Below, piece after piece: positions 10,501 to 19,943 of a stretch of DNA of 36,382 nucleotides (position 1 is the first letter of the stretch; each line of letters opens with the position of its first letter). Both the position numbers and the translations under genes were made by a program. Source of the stretch: a virus; the IMG/VR virus record IMGVR_UViG_3300025894_000028, positions 1 to 36,382 of that record; one strand, written 5' to 3'. Under the pieces are notes generated by a model, which made no database searches, was not told where the DNA came from, and worked only from the letters and a program-made list of their open reading frames with translations.

Positions 10501-11296
10501 CCATAAGTTCATCACCTGCTTTTAATACCTCAGTATCTTTAAGATCCTTAGTGGCATCAGTATATGTTATTTTATCTAGTGTGTATAACTTTATAGCTTT
10601 TTTGGTAGTAACACCATCAACTACAATTTCCCTTTTAGAGTTGTTAATTTTTAAAACATCAAACTTACCGGTAAATTGCGCATTTCTATATGGCATATCA
10701 CGAGTGTCCTCATCTAGTGTGTATGAAATATTGTTATTACTAATTTCTTTAATTATATTTGAGTAATTTAAACCCTCTTTGTTTTTATAATTAGCATTGA
10801 AAAATTCAACCGATACGGCACTGGCAGAATCAATTAAGATTCTTTTAACCAAGACTCTTTCTGTATTATTAGGAATTTGACCACTAACATTAATACTAGT
10901 AGTTAACAACGGATTTAAGAAATCCTCAAAGAAATAGTTTGCTTTAGTTGCAAAGTTTACAGGTCTAGTGAAACTAGTAATATCATTAGCTGGTGTTTTA
11001 AGTGTAGAAGTAATAATATTTTGATAAGTACCGTCTGGTAACTTAATCCTAGTATTACCTTTACCTAATCCAGATAATGATTTTAAATTCGTGTCCAATC
11101 TCTCCAATTCTCTCTTCATGTAACCGAACGATGGCACATAAACAGTTTTAGTCCCATCAGTAGTTAGTATCTCAAGGGGTACATCTTTCTGATCAGTTGT
11201 AATCGCCTCATTAATTCTCTCAAATGTTTTTAAGGAATTTGTATTGATTTCAAGTAGTTTCTTGAGCGAATTAGAAATAGAGTTGTTAGTATTCAT
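7574..11296 (-). CDS. Large fibre/baseplate appendage protein with coiled coils and FN3-like domain (1240 aa)
   Basis: The N-terminus (1-70) is helical and polar. Residues 90-400 form beta-rich domains. Residues about 412-498 are a long Lys/Glu-rich coiled coil (for example DKIKKLSADKVNVEEKIKKL). Residues about 512-645 resemble a fibronectin type III domain, ending in LVEIRVKSVSEAGYPANP and a strand-rich tail. A second short coiled coil (AELEAQIAALKG) lies at about 720-737. The remaining ~500 residues are beta-rich and contain many Tyr, Asn and Ser. The coiled coils suggest a trimer. This is a probable long fibre or peripheral wedge protein next to the 651-aa and 2502-aa genes. No exact T4 counterpart is evident. 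Confidence 0.6.
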   Translation of the reverse strand: MNTNNSISNSLKKLLEINTNSLKTFERINEAITTDQKDVPLEILTTDGTKTVYVPSFGYMKRELERLDTNLKSLSGLGKGNTRIKLPDGTYQNIITSTLKTPANDITSFTRPVNFATKANYFFEDFLNPLLTTSINVSGQIPNNTERVLVKRILIDSASAVSVEFFNANYKNKEGLNYSNIIKEISNNNISYTLDEDTRDMPYRNAQFTGKFDVLKINNSKREIVVDGVTTKKAIKLYTLDKITYTDATKDLKDTEVLKAGDELMVQSGTKNTRYKITRVDGSTNQVELLTVEGYESIKIGANQLGIYKNDVANLNIDLNVGFNERMIVFVKAIDPDSKILAENWSPGIGLYTNELTLIQADGSEIRLDDYYKTEVADFGRYISALKEDAIPPAAQGITPDSPTLNLNNFKVVQINSHLTANDAADKIKKLSADKVNVEEKIKKLDETIVKKRSEISTKKYESNIQKDKDKNELSSLITERTSETNLYNSIVNQIQSLASGTNATNVTPKYRVRGFWSVPSAKKVADTVDQNIVQFVIQYRYLSTSGKAGEVTQLPFTEGTREKTAVFSNWNEIKTKARDRYRNSFTNKFEWQNSLVEDAQEVNFNQLDIAINEGELVEIRVKSVSEAGYPANPIYSDWSEAITIDFPITEIDTTNVESLLLSNAAETAAVKISEELTSKGVFTHIDDSFSANEKYYAHNATSIASGFLSAEQKPISVYDKIAELEAQIAALKGTVEVEIGELVVKIMDEDGTVTVINNGTKNQIFAGYYADEVASLTVKKGHIVTKTFKLLLENTKATKLELVSRLVGDRNLPAYRSSAAGSAIADNGFGVTLNDNGANDTDNKISSDNYYTSEGKYDLVPIQYQNIDSKSIQSYDLLAEAPYQSAQRRGQFVYSRFMDVSNQNPLYITESLLSTTGSSLNNYEYSLNYAEFQPLTSNVDLITPTGNGTSVDFIWTGTFGRYNNGGVTNLSGEFSAAKVDVCSISSSALIGSANYNNGLFIHKDHPDLENLYADAQETAVNENNVSDTEQRANIQSMVNNAIYTMPISATYASGTSFVYSSPLIGNSFSPSAVNSIKATKQLAFQKTSNLITEGDRTFKMSFGANDQYLLGGRSCGAFLFLSPINLNTLSVGGDSKQSRKEIKGRVATLDNSNALSVDIIFQYRMTDYYGNDASSDIGRIGGQAKLKFPNLTYTKKIGLDIFDKYDQQFSFDLEVFAKYSPKGKNLNSIRAAKLTRFAT

Positions 11297-11297
11297 A

Positions 11298-13253
11298 TTA
11301 TCTTAAAATATCGGCTTCAAATTGATAGTTTGCAGGATCAATGCATACTAGTTCAATATATGGTTTATTTGTTATTAATTGTGTTGCATCTATATCAGCT
11401 ATCAATTGATCATATCCAGTAGTTCCACCAGTCCAGATTTTAATATTATTGCCTGACATGTTTATTGCATCAAATGTAATTTTAAAAGTTTGTCCACCTT
11501 TCCAAGCGACTAAACTATCATCAATGTATATATTAAGATTACTTTCAGGATCAGAAATTGTTCCATCTGGTTTTCTAATTAAACCCTTAAGACTTAATCT
11601 ATTTGTAAACAGATCCAGTCTAGTCCAAATAGCAAATTTAACTGAACCGTTACCAGCATCACCTGCGTCAAACCACACGTTATCTGATAATTGAGTTGCT
11701 ACCGCTTTACCTGCTATATTCCATAAGTAAACATTATTTAACGTATAGCCATCTACAGTGCTATTAATTTTAATTTTATTAGGAATAGTCTTATCAACTT
11801 CTGTACCCTTGCCGGCAAACAAAACATCAGTGTTATATTGTAATTCTACTGGAATAGTTCCGTCAATTAAAGAGTTAATTTTATTATGCGCTTTAGTAAT
11901 TAGATCTAAAAGCGAATTTGAGTCCGCTAGTTGAATTGAACTATCTTGAAATTCCTGTTCCAATGACGCAACCCTATTTAATAAAGATGCACTTTGCTCG
12001 GATGCCGTAACCAGATTTTCAATACTGTCAAGCCTCTCGCCTATTTTAGCATATCTATTGTTTGCTTGTAATAAAAGTTCTGTTGCATTTTCTAATGCAG
12101 TTGTAGTATCCATGAATAAATCCATAGAAAACGTCGTAAAGTCATTTACGCTAGTTTCTACACCAACATTATCAAGTGATGAATTAAATTTTAGATTTAA
12201 CTTTAACGAGAATGCGTTACCATTAAGACCAGTAACTTCATTTGGTTTATATTTAATCTGTTCGTTAATTTTAGAACCGGGTCCATAAGAATCTTGAATA
12301 TCATCAAGAATTAAGATACCGTATAAGTTTGTAGCTCTATTGGCTGGCACTGACTGGCTATAGATGTCATAGTATACAAGAATGGCATTAAAAGTAAACT
12401 GTTGACCCTTTTTAGCAAAGTCAAGTAATGATTTAATTTCAGGATTTGTATTAATCTCCTCATATGCATTAGCATCAAACTGAATACCTACACTATTAGT
12501 AGCATTAGTTTGGATGTCATAATAAGCCCCGCTACTTAACGTATAGCTATCAACAATTGCATTAATATTAATATTAGGATCAGGGTGTGTTTGACCCTCT
12601 CTGCCCTCGATATAATCAGATGTATATAATTTAGTAGCTGTAGTATTGTAGTTTGTTGGTTTAAATAAAACAGTAGGTGTATAACCAACTGAAGTAGGAA
12701 CATTAATATAAACCTCGTGATATGTATTGCCTTGATATGCAACATCATTCTCAACATCAATAGTTCCTAAATATTTAACAACTTTATCATAGTTCTCACT
12801 AGCAAGTACACCATTAACCTTTTCGGTATAATTACCTAATAGAGTTTGATTAGAATCTGCCGTAATAAAATCAATAGCGCCTAACGAAGATAGCCATTTA
12901 AAGAAAATCTTTTCAGAATCAGATTGTAAAAGAATTGGATCATAATCGTCATCTTTTAACAAAAGTTCTTCCATGTTTAACGCATAGTTCTGGAATGTTT
13001 GTGCGAAATCAACGTTAGGCATGCCAGCAACATAAGCTTGACCAGAGGGTTGCTTAAGATTTAATTCAAAGTCTATTGTGTTAGAACCATTAACCGAATC
13101 AGTAAAATCTGGAAGATCTAACAAAGCATATTTGCTAAACTCAAAATTTAAGTCTGAACTATTAAAGGCCCTAGTCATATCCCTCGCAGAAGACGCAAAA
13201 GCATACATTGTGCCACCCATGGGCTGTGGTATTCTAACTAGTGGAGTTGCCAT
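11298..13253 (-). CDS. Fibre or baseplate appendage protein with central coiled coil (651 aa)
   Basis: Not assigned to a family. The first ~60 residues look like an attachment region (PLVRIPQPMGGTMYAF then FEFSKYALLDLPD). Residues 60-380 are beta-rich with many Asn, Thr and Tyr. Residues about 391-451 are a probable coiled coil (ERLDSIENLVTASEQ, NRVASLEQEFQD). Residues 455-651 form a beta-rich C-terminal domain resembling a binding head. A coiled coil joining two beta domains is typical of trimeric tail fibres. It is separated by a single base from the 1240-aa gene and follows the small fibre-like gene. A receptor-binding role is plausible but not shown. Confidence 0.6.
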   Translation of the reverse strand: MATPLVRIPQPMGGTMYAFASSARDMTRAFNSSDLNFEFSKYALLDLPDFTDSVNGSNTIDFELNLKQPSGQAYVAGMPNVDFAQTFQNYALNMEELLLKDDDYDPILLQSDSEKIFFKWLSSLGAIDFITADSNQTLLGNYTEKVNGVLASENYDKVVKYLGTIDVENDVAYQGNTYHEVYINVPTSVGYTPTVLFKPTNYNTTATKLYTSDYIEGREGQTHPDPNININAIVDSYTLSSGAYYDIQTNATNSVGIQFDANAYEEINTNPEIKSLLDFAKKGQQFTFNAILVYYDIYSQSVPANRATNLYGILILDDIQDSYGPGSKINEQIKYKPNEVTGLNGNAFSLKLNLKFNSSLDNVGVETSVNDFTTFSMDLFMDTTTALENATELLLQANNRYAKIGERLDSIENLVTASEQSASLLNRVASLEQEFQDSSIQLADSNSLLDLITKAHNKINSLIDGTIPVELQYNTDVLFAGKGTEVDKTIPNKIKINSTVDGYTLNNVYLWNIAGKAVATQLSDNVWFDAGDAGNGSVKFAIWTRLDLFTNRLSLKGLIRKPDGTISDPESNLNIYIDDSLVAWKGGQTFKITFDAINMSGNNIKIWTGGTTGYDQLIADIDATQLITNKPYIELVCIDPANYQFEADILR

Positions 13254-13272
13254 TTATTAATTAAATTTTGTT

Positions 13273-13839
13273 TTATACTATGTCAGTATTGTATGCTGAA
13301 ATAACATACCATACATTATTAAAGCATCTTAGTGTTACTGTTGAGTTTTTACCTACAAGCGAGATAGTAGTTGCTCCAAGTGATTCTTGACTTAGGCCTG
13401 AAACAGATTTAGAAGTATCCGATGTATTGATAATCGTAACCTCTTGGCCATCTACAGCTTCAGGTAATGTAAAGTTAGCTTCAACAAAATATGTAATCGC
13501 AGTGATTGCAGTTGGTGTAACTTGTGTAGTCGGTACAGCTGCTGTACCCAATACCCCACTTTTAACTAATGTTCCGTTAAGTTTAGCAACATTGCTAATA
13601 GTAACTGGTGTATTAAACGCAGCTCCTAAACTATTAACGGACAATAGACTTGTGCCGTTTAATAAAACTAACAACTCAGCGGTCGTTACTTTAGATACTC
13701 CGCTCAAAGCCGAAGTCGTTGGGTTTAATAGAGCCGTAACAGAAGCTAACTCATCATTTAGCAACTCAAAATTGCTATTGATGATCGGTCTCGATGAAGA
13801 TACTGAATCAGTACCTAAAATTTCAGTGATGTTTGCCAT
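13273..13839 (-). CDS. Small fibre-like structural protein (188 aa)
   Basis: The start MANITEILGTDSVSSSRPIINSNFELLNDEL is the kind of N-terminus often seen in phage fibre proteins: polar beta-prone start followed by a helix (about 22-38) that may trimerise. The middle is Thr/Val/Ala-rich and beta-helix-like. The C-terminus (about 130-182) has repeating beta strands ending in TVTLRCFNNVWYVIS, typical of small tail-fibre or head-decoration tips. No catalytic motif is seen. It is 13 bases from the 911-aa gene and 19 bases from the 651-aa gene. It may bridge the wedge to longer fibres; this is inferred from composition and position. Confidence 0.6.
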   Translation of the reverse strand: MANITEILGTDSVSSSRPIINSNFELLNDELASVTALLNPTTSALSGVSKVTTAELLVLLNGTSLLSVNSLGAAFNTPVTISNVAKLNGTLVKSGVLGTAAVPTTQVTPTAITAITYFVEANFTLPEAVDGQEVTIINTSDTSKSVSGLSQESLGATTISLVGKNSTVTLRCFNNVWYVISAYNTDIV

Positions 13840-13852
13840 TTTATTGTTTTTA

Positions 13853-16588
13853 TTATTTTACTTTTAACATGTTTCGTTTTACAACATTTTTATTGCCGTG
13901 AGTGTCTTCCGCCTCTAATTGAATTGAATAGTATCCAGGTTCTTTAAAGATGTAAGTCAGCCACATATTATTATAGTATATATCAGTGATTTCTGGGTTA
14001 GTTATATTTGTGATAGTCCATTTGGCATTTTTTCTACCAGGGAACTTTGAAATATCAGTTGAAATCGTAATATGTGTTGATCTTTCAACTTCAGCATAGT
14101 CTGTAAACACTCGAGTATCATCCCATGTTGGGTTAAAATGTTCAACATGAGTCTCACCGGATACATTTGAATCAGAATTATCTCTAAAAAAAACAGTTTC
14201 AAAATCATATGTTTTTGAATATTCACGACCTACTGCTAAAATAAATCTAAATACGTCGCTAATATCATTGTCATCTAAATCCTCAAAGACCGCATTGTAG
14301 TTAAACTTACTAATAACGGGATCAATACTAGCATTTAATTCATCCATTATTTGTTTCCATCCATTTACGTCATTAACAGTAGTAGGTGTTGCATTTGTTA
14401 TAGTATGCTGTCCAGTAGAAATTACGCCTGTTTTAGGATTTTTGTGTGTTATCACTAATGTATCGTATTGCTGGACATCATTAATTTTAAAACTAGAAGT
14501 TAAATCCGGGCCAACTCTCATAAAATTCCAAGCTAGATGTTTACTATCGCTATATGTAAATGTAGATTCGTCCCATGTGTAAGGTCCCGTAGTTTCACTA
14601 AAACCTGAATTAGAATAAATATCCATATATCTTCTAACAGTAGAGAATCTTATACCTTGATCTTCTTCAAAATGAATATAGTTTGCCCTGTCTAGCGTTA
14701 GATATAACGTAGCGATGTCTTCGTCAATCGTAGTAAGATTGTCCTGTGGTGAATTCCAATAACCACCTGATTTTGACCATGGCAGTTTTTTAGCATCCCA
14801 TGATTGATCTTCTAACCACTTATAGATTCCGTAAAGTTCTAAATTCTTTAATTTAATATCGATAACATCATTCATCCTATAGTGAGATCTATGTCCAAAT
14901 AGGTCATACGTCCTCATTTCCACGCTATAGGTGTCAGCATATGGTAATATCAATGGAAGTATTAAGTAGTCATCAATGGCTCCCCTGTATGTCTGGTTAT
15001 AGCCCCTGTCTTTACTTGTAATAACCCATTCAATTTCATAAACCCATGCCTTCCACCAGTTATCCCAAGTTACCTTAAGATTTGAATTGGCATCCACTGC
15101 ATCTTCCCATGTAAAAAGAGCTTCGTCCCAAATATCATCAAAAGACTCTGTCCCATCTAAAAGAACTGGACATCCAATTGGAATATTAGGGTTATAGGAA
15201 TAAAGTTCTCTATCGTGATATGTTTCATAAAAAGTACTAATTATACTTTTTAATTCAGTTCTATTTGCAGTAGTTAAATCATCTTCATTACCAATCCCTA
15301 AATTTAAGAATAAGTTATAATTATTAGTATCATTATTTTGGTCCAAACTAGGTTTAAGGACCATTGACATATCTTCAATAAATAATTGTCTATCGTTGGG
15401 AAAAACATTAAATTTAATATCGTGACCTTCACTAAAGAAACTAATTGGGTTTTGATTGTTCCAAACGTTTAAATTTCTTTGATCAAAATAATCACCTTCA
15501 GCGGTAATATCTATAATCCTAGCCTGTAATGGTAAATACTCTTTTTGTAATTTGTTCTTTAAACCATATAGTTTAATTAGGATTTCTTCTGGCGTGTAAT
15601 CAAACGTTTCAGTTACATTAGGAATATCCCATTGATCAAAAGTACCATTAGGTTCATTTAATCTATAGACAAGACTAAACTTGCTAGTCTTCTTCATTGT
15701 ATTAGATGGTAACTTAAATGCTAATCTTTTTCTAGTAGCTTCACCTCTAACTGAAGAATGTGGAACTGGCACCGCAAATAATTTACCAAAATTCTTAACA
15801 GAATTATCTATATTTAACCAGTATTCTTTTAACGTGATTTTATCATAACCGAAAAAGTCGATTGCATTTAAAACAGCTTTATATGTACCAACAAATGGCT
15901 TAATGTTATGTAACTCTAAAAGTAACTCTTTTCTTTTTCTGTTTAAAAGAATATAATCAGGCGACATTTCGCTAATGTCATGATCTTTAAATAACATAAA
16001 ATCAGCTTCGCCTAATGTTGCACCGAAATTAGAAAGTAAAACTTTAAGCCTCTCATCTTCAGCAACCACTTCACCATAAAATTCAATTACGGCAATAAGA
16101 GTTTTAACACCGCCAGATAATTCATATAAGTTTAAGTTTCTAAGATGAGGTCCCTCTTTAGTGGAATTTAGCGCTATATTAAGTTGAATAGCTACATTGC
16201 TCTGTGTGTTTAAATGTTTAACACCATCTGTAATTTGATCAACGTTTGAGTTATCAATTAAATCAGTAACATATGTTTTTAATTCTTTAACAACAGGAAT
16301 ATTACCAGTGTGATCTATATCATATAGGGTAATATCTTTGCTATCTCTGCTATTAAATTCTTCCCACTCAAACACAAACTTAGTTGCATTAGCAGTCTCC
16401 GCGACTGGGAAATTTATGTTTGGATCACCATTAAAGATACACTCTTCTAGAATAAACAGATTGACTGTCTCGTATAAACCAGCGGAAACTTCTGCTAAGT
16501 GGATCGTGCCCTGATATACCCCGAGGTTATCTTTCTCGAAGTTTAAATCATATTCTAATCCCTTAAAAAATCTTAAATTATTATACAT
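13853..16588 (-). CDS. Large baseplate wedge protein, gp7-like candidate
   Basis: 911 aa (T4 gp7 is 1032 aa). The N-terminal 220 residues are beta-rich. At about 215-245 a helical stretch (LLLELHNIKPF then VGTYKAVLNAIDFFGYDKI) recalls the tail-protein-I/core-bundle region of phage wedges, in which an (R/V)GT...L..l...G motif packs against gp6. Trp/Asp-rich beta domains follow at about 480-590, and a final 100-residue PKD-like domain ends in GYYSIQLEAEDTHGNKNVV. Position directly after gp6 matches the T4 gp6-gp7 order, but sequence similarity to gp7 itself is not evident to me. It starts with a one-base overlap with the 93-aa gene. Alternative: a distinct peripheral wedge protein occupying the gp7 role. 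Confidence 0.55.
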   Translation of the reverse strand: MYNNLRFFKGLEYDLNFEKDNLGVYQGTIHLAEVSAGLYETVNLFILEECIFNGDPNINFPVAETANATKFVFEWEEFNSRDSKDITLYDIDHTGNIPVVKELKTYVTDLIDNSNVDQITDGVKHLNTQSNVAIQLNIALNSTKEGPHLRNLNLYELSGGVKTLIAVIEFYGEVVAEDERLKVLLSNFGATLGEADFMLFKDHDISEMSPDYILLNRKRKELLLELHNIKPFVGTYKAVLNAIDFFGYDKITLKEYWLNIDNSVKNFGKLFAVPVPHSSVRGEATRKRLAFKLPSNTMKKTSKFSLVYRLNEPNGTFDQWDIPNVTETFDYTPEEILIKLYGLKNKLQKEYLPLQARIIDITAEGDYFDQRNLNVWNNQNPISFFSEGHDIKFNVFPNDRQLFIEDMSMVLKPSLDQNNDTNNYNLFLNLGIGNEDDLTTANRTELKSIISTFYETYHDRELYSYNPNIPIGCPVLLDGTESFDDIWDEALFTWEDAVDANSNLKVTWDNWWKAWVYEIEWVITSKDRGYNQTYRGAIDDYLILPLILPYADTYSVEMRTYDLFGHRSHYRMNDVIDIKLKNLELYGIYKWLEDQSWDAKKLPWSKSGGYWNSPQDNLTTIDEDIATLYLTLDRANYIHFEEDQGIRFSTVRRYMDIYSNSGFSETTGPYTWDESTFTYSDSKHLAWNFMRVGPDLTSSFKINDVQQYDTLVITHKNPKTGVISTGQHTITNATPTTVNDVNGWKQIMDELNASIDPVISKFNYNAVFEDLDDNDISDVFRFILAVGREYSKTYDFETVFFRDNSDSNVSGETHVEHFNPTWDDTRVFTDYAEVERSTHITISTDISKFPGRKNAKWTITNITNPEITDIYYNNMWLTYIFKEPGYYSIQLEAEDTHGNKNVVKRNMLKVK

Positions 16589-16869
16589 TATCTAGTTTGA
16601 TTGTCGTCTTTTTTAACGGTATAATTTTTGTAATTCTTTAAATACCTAGTTCCCTTTAAAAGGTTCTTGATCGCATCTTCTAAAAAGATTAGAAAATGTT
16701 GCATTGTTTGATTTCTTTGAATGTGACCAGAAAGTGATCTACCTATAAATTCACTAGGTGGCAAAGCATCATAGTTGTAACCAACATGAAGTCTTTCGTC
16801 CTTTCTAGCCTTAGTAGTGTCATATCTTTTAACACGTTTATATCCAAGTAAATTATCAAATAAACCCAT
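16588..16869 (-). CDS. Small basic hypothetical protein between gp6- and gp7-like genes (93 aa)
   Basis: No family is recognised. The 93 residues are Lys/Arg/Tyr-rich. They start MGLFDNLLGYKRVKRYDTTK and contain a probable helix (QTMQHFLIFLEDAIKNLLKG) at about 54-73. It overlaps gp6 by one base at its start and the 911-aa gene by one base at its end, so it is translated in a fixed ratio with both wedge proteins. This makes a small wedge component or assembly helper likely. Functional identity is unknown. Confidence 0.7.
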   Translation of the reverse strand: MGLFDNLLGYKRVKRYDTTKARKDERLHVGYNYDALPPSEFIGRSLSGHIQRNQTMQHFLIFLEDAIKNLLKGTRYLKNYKNYTVKKDDNQTR

Positions 16870-18698
16870 TATTTAAGTGCTTTTCTATTTCCAGCCTGCA
16901 TTCTAGTGTATATCGTTCTAGGAACTGGTTCTGCTTCGAAGTTTATACTAACAGCAGCCTCGGAATTAATCAAAACATCATCAACGATTTCATCACCGTC
17001 TCTGTCTTGCCAGCCACCTCTAAATACTGCAACTTCTTCTTTTTCCATTATAATGTCACCCCATTGATCAAGGCCTTTAACAGTATAAGGTATTTCAGTG
17101 GTGTCCGTAACAGGTACTACTTTAACATCTTCAATTCTTTTAAAGTAAACATATTTTTGTTTACCATTACCAACAGTTTCTAACGTCACGGGCTCTTGTG
17201 GAGCAATTGTAACATTAACTGATTCATAATAACCTAATCTTCTAGCAGTCTCTTCAGTTTCTGAAATAAATCTAACGTTAACTGCATCAATACCTTCAAT
17301 CTCTTCTAAGATATAGATGATATCAGATTTTGGTAGTTTATCTCTTCTTGTAATATTCAGTAAATATTCAGACACTTTAGCTCTAACTGCATTATAGATT
17401 TCATCTTTAGTGTAACCTTCGAAATATCTAATATTAATATCAATACTATAATATCTTACTTGTGGCTTAACAAAAACAACTTCAGTAGTTACCATTTGTT
17501 GGCCACTATCTTCAAGAACTTTATGCATTGCATCATACTCGCCCTGATCTAAAAACATCTCTTCTTGTGGTATTGTAAAATAGTCTTGATTTTTAGCCAA
17601 TTTCTTTTTAATATCTGGTACTGCAAAAATATAGATAACATTATCGTCATCTAAATATTGATCATCGGTTGTGTTATATGCATCTATATAAGAGAACATG
17701 TTATACCTTGATAAGAAATATTCATAATTGTCTGGCGTTGCCAGTACAAAAGACTTACTTGCCATCGGAGTCATAATCTTAGTGAATTGTGTATTCTCTC
17801 TATCACTGCCCATTTTTGGTGATGAAGTAATAGTTACGTCTAAGAATTCATTTAAGTCATGTTCAGTTCCATTTGAATCAGTACCCGTTGCATCCCATTT
17901 AATAGTTAAATCCGGCGAATCATCAAGATTACCAGCTAAACCTCCGTGTTTTACATATTCTACTTCAATAATTGCACCAACCGGTGGCACCATACCAAAA
18001 CTACCATTACCAAAATAAAGGTCTAGACCTCCACTAATTCCTGTTTTAATTAAGTATGCCTTTTCATTTGAACCTAAGTCATATAATGAATTGTGTTTGG
18101 TCCAAAGTTCACCATTAACACTAACCGCAACTTTGCTGTGATCAGTAATACCACCAGTATTAATACTAAATGACTGCAATTTATTACCATCACTGGTTAC
18201 TGTTTGTTTTTCAAATTTACCTTGAATAATAGCAGTCTTAAATGAATTGTAATTTGTTTTCTCTAATTTAAACTTATCTTTAGAATTTAAAAGCGTGTAT
18301 GTTAGGCCATTAATATCAAATTTAAGTTGAGCTCTTGCATCTATGTTTAACGAATTCCCGGCTACTTTACTTAAATCAGCTCCCGGTTTCCATCTAAATT
18401 CAATTTCACCAGTTGCTGCAAAACCCCTGGTTGCATCATGACCAGTTAATCTAGACATTCCATAAATAGACTCCGGCTGTTGTGCAGTGTATATGTTCTG
18501 CTCTACTACAGAATCTTCAATATAGAACATGATTAATTCTACCATTTCTGATAGAACACTGATTATTTGTGCGAATGGAGATGCCACGGTAAATAGAGTA
18601 TTAGCTCTATTGTACACTCTAGAAATATAGGTTCTCGCATCGCTAGTAATATTATCAGCGCTGGTTCTAATTGTACTTAAAAATTTTAATTCGGCCAT
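16869..18698 (-). CDS. 6: gp6-like baseplate wedge protein (baseplate J family)
   Basis: 609 aa, similar in length to T4 gp6 (660 aa). The core signature is LYFGNGSFGMVPPVGAIIEVEYVKHGG at about residues 227-253, given here in part: LYFGNGSFG at 227-235 followed by PPxGA and a strand ending before GGLAGNLD. This is the classic J-like/gp6 arrangement. The N-terminus has helical segments (residues 21-70) that would form the wedge bundle, and the C-terminal third contains a second alpha/beta domain (RYYSIDINIRYFEGY). Gp6 dimers build the inner ring that joins wedges and transmits the switch to sheath contraction. It is coupled to the following 93-aa gene by a one-base TAATG overlap. Confidence 0.9.
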   Translation of the reverse strand: MAELKFLSTIRTSADNITSDARTYISRVYNRANTLFTVASPFAQIISVLSEMVELIMFYIEDSVVEQNIYTAQQPESIYGMSRLTGHDATRGFAATGEIEFRWKPGADLSKVAGNSLNIDARAQLKFDINGLTYTLLNSKDKFKLEKTNYNSFKTAIIQGKFEKQTVTSDGNKLQSFSINTGGITDHSKVAVSVNGELWTKHNSLYDLGSNEKAYLIKTGISGGLDLYFGNGSFGMVPPVGAIIEVEYVKHGGLAGNLDDSPDLTIKWDATGTDSNGTEHDLNEFLDVTITSSPKMGSDRENTQFTKIMTPMASKSFVLATPDNYEYFLSRYNMFSYIDAYNTTDDQYLDDDNVIYIFAVPDIKKKLAKNQDYFTIPQEEMFLDQGEYDAMHKVLEDSGQQMVTTEVVFVKPQVRYYSIDINIRYFEGYTKDEIYNAVRAKVSEYLLNITRRDKLPKSDIIYILEEIEGIDAVNVRFISETEETARRLGYYESVNVTIAPQEPVTLETVGNGKQKYVYFKRIEDVKVVPVTDTTEIPYTVKGLDQWGDIIMEKEEVAVFRGGWQDRDGDEIVDDVLINSEAAVSINFEAEPVPRTIYTRMQAGNRKALK

Positions 18699-18715
18699 TA
18701 TTTGTCTTTACTTTT

Positions 18716-19072
18716 TTATAGCATACTTACTTTAATAGCATATCTACTATCTATCGTAATATCTATATATGCAATATCTCTAACTTCACCTTTCATAAAA
18801 TTCACCTCAGTTTTAATGTTATATTTTGTCGCAAGCGGACAATAGTGATTTATTTGATCAGTTATTCTAGATCTTATGTTGTGTTCATTTGATCCAAAGT
18901 CATATATAAGTTCCTCTAAACCGCAACCAAAATTAGGAGTACCCATTACCTCTCGCTTATTAGTGAATAGCAACGTTTGTATCTGCGTGATCAACATTTC
19001 TATCTCACTATTAGTCTGAACCTGTGTTTCATCGTAATTCGGGTCGCTCGGATATTTTATATATAGTTCCAT
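18716..19072 (-). CDS. 25: gp25-like baseplate wedge protein
   Basis: 118 aa, within the usual size of the GPW/gp25 family (T4 gp25 is 132 aa). The conserved centre is residues 40-65: REVMGTPNFGCGLEELIYDF, with Arg40, Gly44 and the FGxxLE block. The C-terminal strand pair (YIDITID and IKVSML) closes the small beta/alpha fold. Gp25 sits at the inner wedge and contributes to the sheath-initiating site of contractile baseplates, working with gp6 and gp53. The next gene is gp6-like, 17 bases away, which is the partner expected in T4-like and P2-like baseplates. No lysozyme activity is implied by the family name. Confidence 0.9.
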   Translation of the reverse strand: MELYIKYPSDPNYDETQVQTNSEIEMLITQIQTLLFTNKREVMGTPNFGCGLEELIYDFGSNEHNIRSRITDQINHYCPLATKYNIKTEVNFMKGEVRDIAYIDITIDSRYAIKVSML

Positions 19073-19093
19073 TTATCTATGTATCTTATTTAT

Positions 19094-19936
19094 TTAAGAG
19101 TGCATCATCCAATCAACACCCTCATCTCCTTTGATCTCTTCGTCAATGGCTGCTAACTCATCATCTCCCATGGATTTAATAGCATCGTAATCAAAATCAA
19201 CATTTCCGGGTAAAGCAAATTTAAAAATACCTAATTTAGTACCGATTGATTGTTTAATTTTAGCACTAACATATCTAAAGAAAATTTCATCGCTATATAG
19301 CGCACAATCTGGTATCGTCTCATACACCTCAAGAATAACATCTCCTTTAGGTGTATCACCTAAGAATTTTAATTCACCGGTTAAACTTGAATAATTATAT
19401 GATATGGGATTCTCTAGAATCTGTCTAGATAAGTCTGCCATCGAAGCATTCAATACATAATATTGTAATTCTTCTGCAGCCTCAGCCATTCCAGAACCTT
19501 CATACATACCTCTAAATAGCATTCTTTCCATAGAAAAGTCAGAACCAGATTGGAATCTTAAATCCATTCCACCACCGCCGCCATTCCATCCAGAAGCTAA
19601 GTCATATAAACCATAAACCGAGTATACTCCACCGCCACCATCTAAACCAGGGCCTGGTAAATTAAGTGCTCGGTGTGATTTAAAGTAATCAGTACTAAAT
19701 ACATTACTTGGTATATGATAGAAATTCTCTTTTACAGAGTACTCATATTTTTTATAGAACCATTTTTTAGCTCTCTTAATAATATTAATGATTTCTTTTT
19801 GTGGTAGATTGATAGGAACCATACAGGCTCCAGTAATATCATCTGCTACTTCGTCTAAGAATAGATTTAAACAGTTAGGATCAAAATACCTTCCGGTAGT
19901 TAAATCATTATTTGAGCCGCTTATAATTTCACCCAT
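19094..19936 (-). CDS. Uncharacterised virion-associated protein with Gly-rich loop (280 aa)
   Basis: Not firmly recognised. Residues 20-80 look helical (FLDEVADDI, IINIIKRAKKWFYKKY). Residues 93-130 contain a Gly-rich insertion with two runs of four or five glycines. Residues 190-280 end in a regular pattern: GDVILEVYETIP, then EIFFRYVSAKIKQSIGTKLG, then LPGNVDFDYDAIKSMGDDELAAIDEEIK. I recall this type of helical ending from structural, head-tail-junction-type proteins of other large phages, but cannot name one. It lies directly upstream of gp25, 21 bases away, so a wedge or neck role is possible. The leader is a pure A/T stretch with no Shine-Dalgarno site. Confidence 0.6.
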   Translation of the reverse strand: MGEIISGSNNDLTTGRYFDPNCLNLFLDEVADDITGACMVPINLPQKEIINIIKRAKKWFYKKYEYSVKENFYHIPSNVFSTDYFKSHRALNLPGPGLDGGGGVYSVYGLYDLASGWNGGGGGMDLRFQSGSDFSMERMLFRGMYEGSGMAEAAEELQYYVLNASMADLSRQILENPISYNYSSLTGELKFLGDTPKGDVILEVYETIPDCALYSDEIFFRYVSAKIKQSIGTKLGIFKFALPGNVDFDYDAIKSMGDDELAAIDEEIKGDEGVDWMMHS

Positions 19937-19943
19937 TTTTTAT

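Noticed and set aside
13427-13867. Plus-strand 146-codon open frame opposite the 188-aa fibre-like gene
   Set aside because: Antisense to a well-packed minus-strand gene, with hydrophobic composition explained by complementing Thr/Val/Ala/Asn codons; no domain is recognisable.
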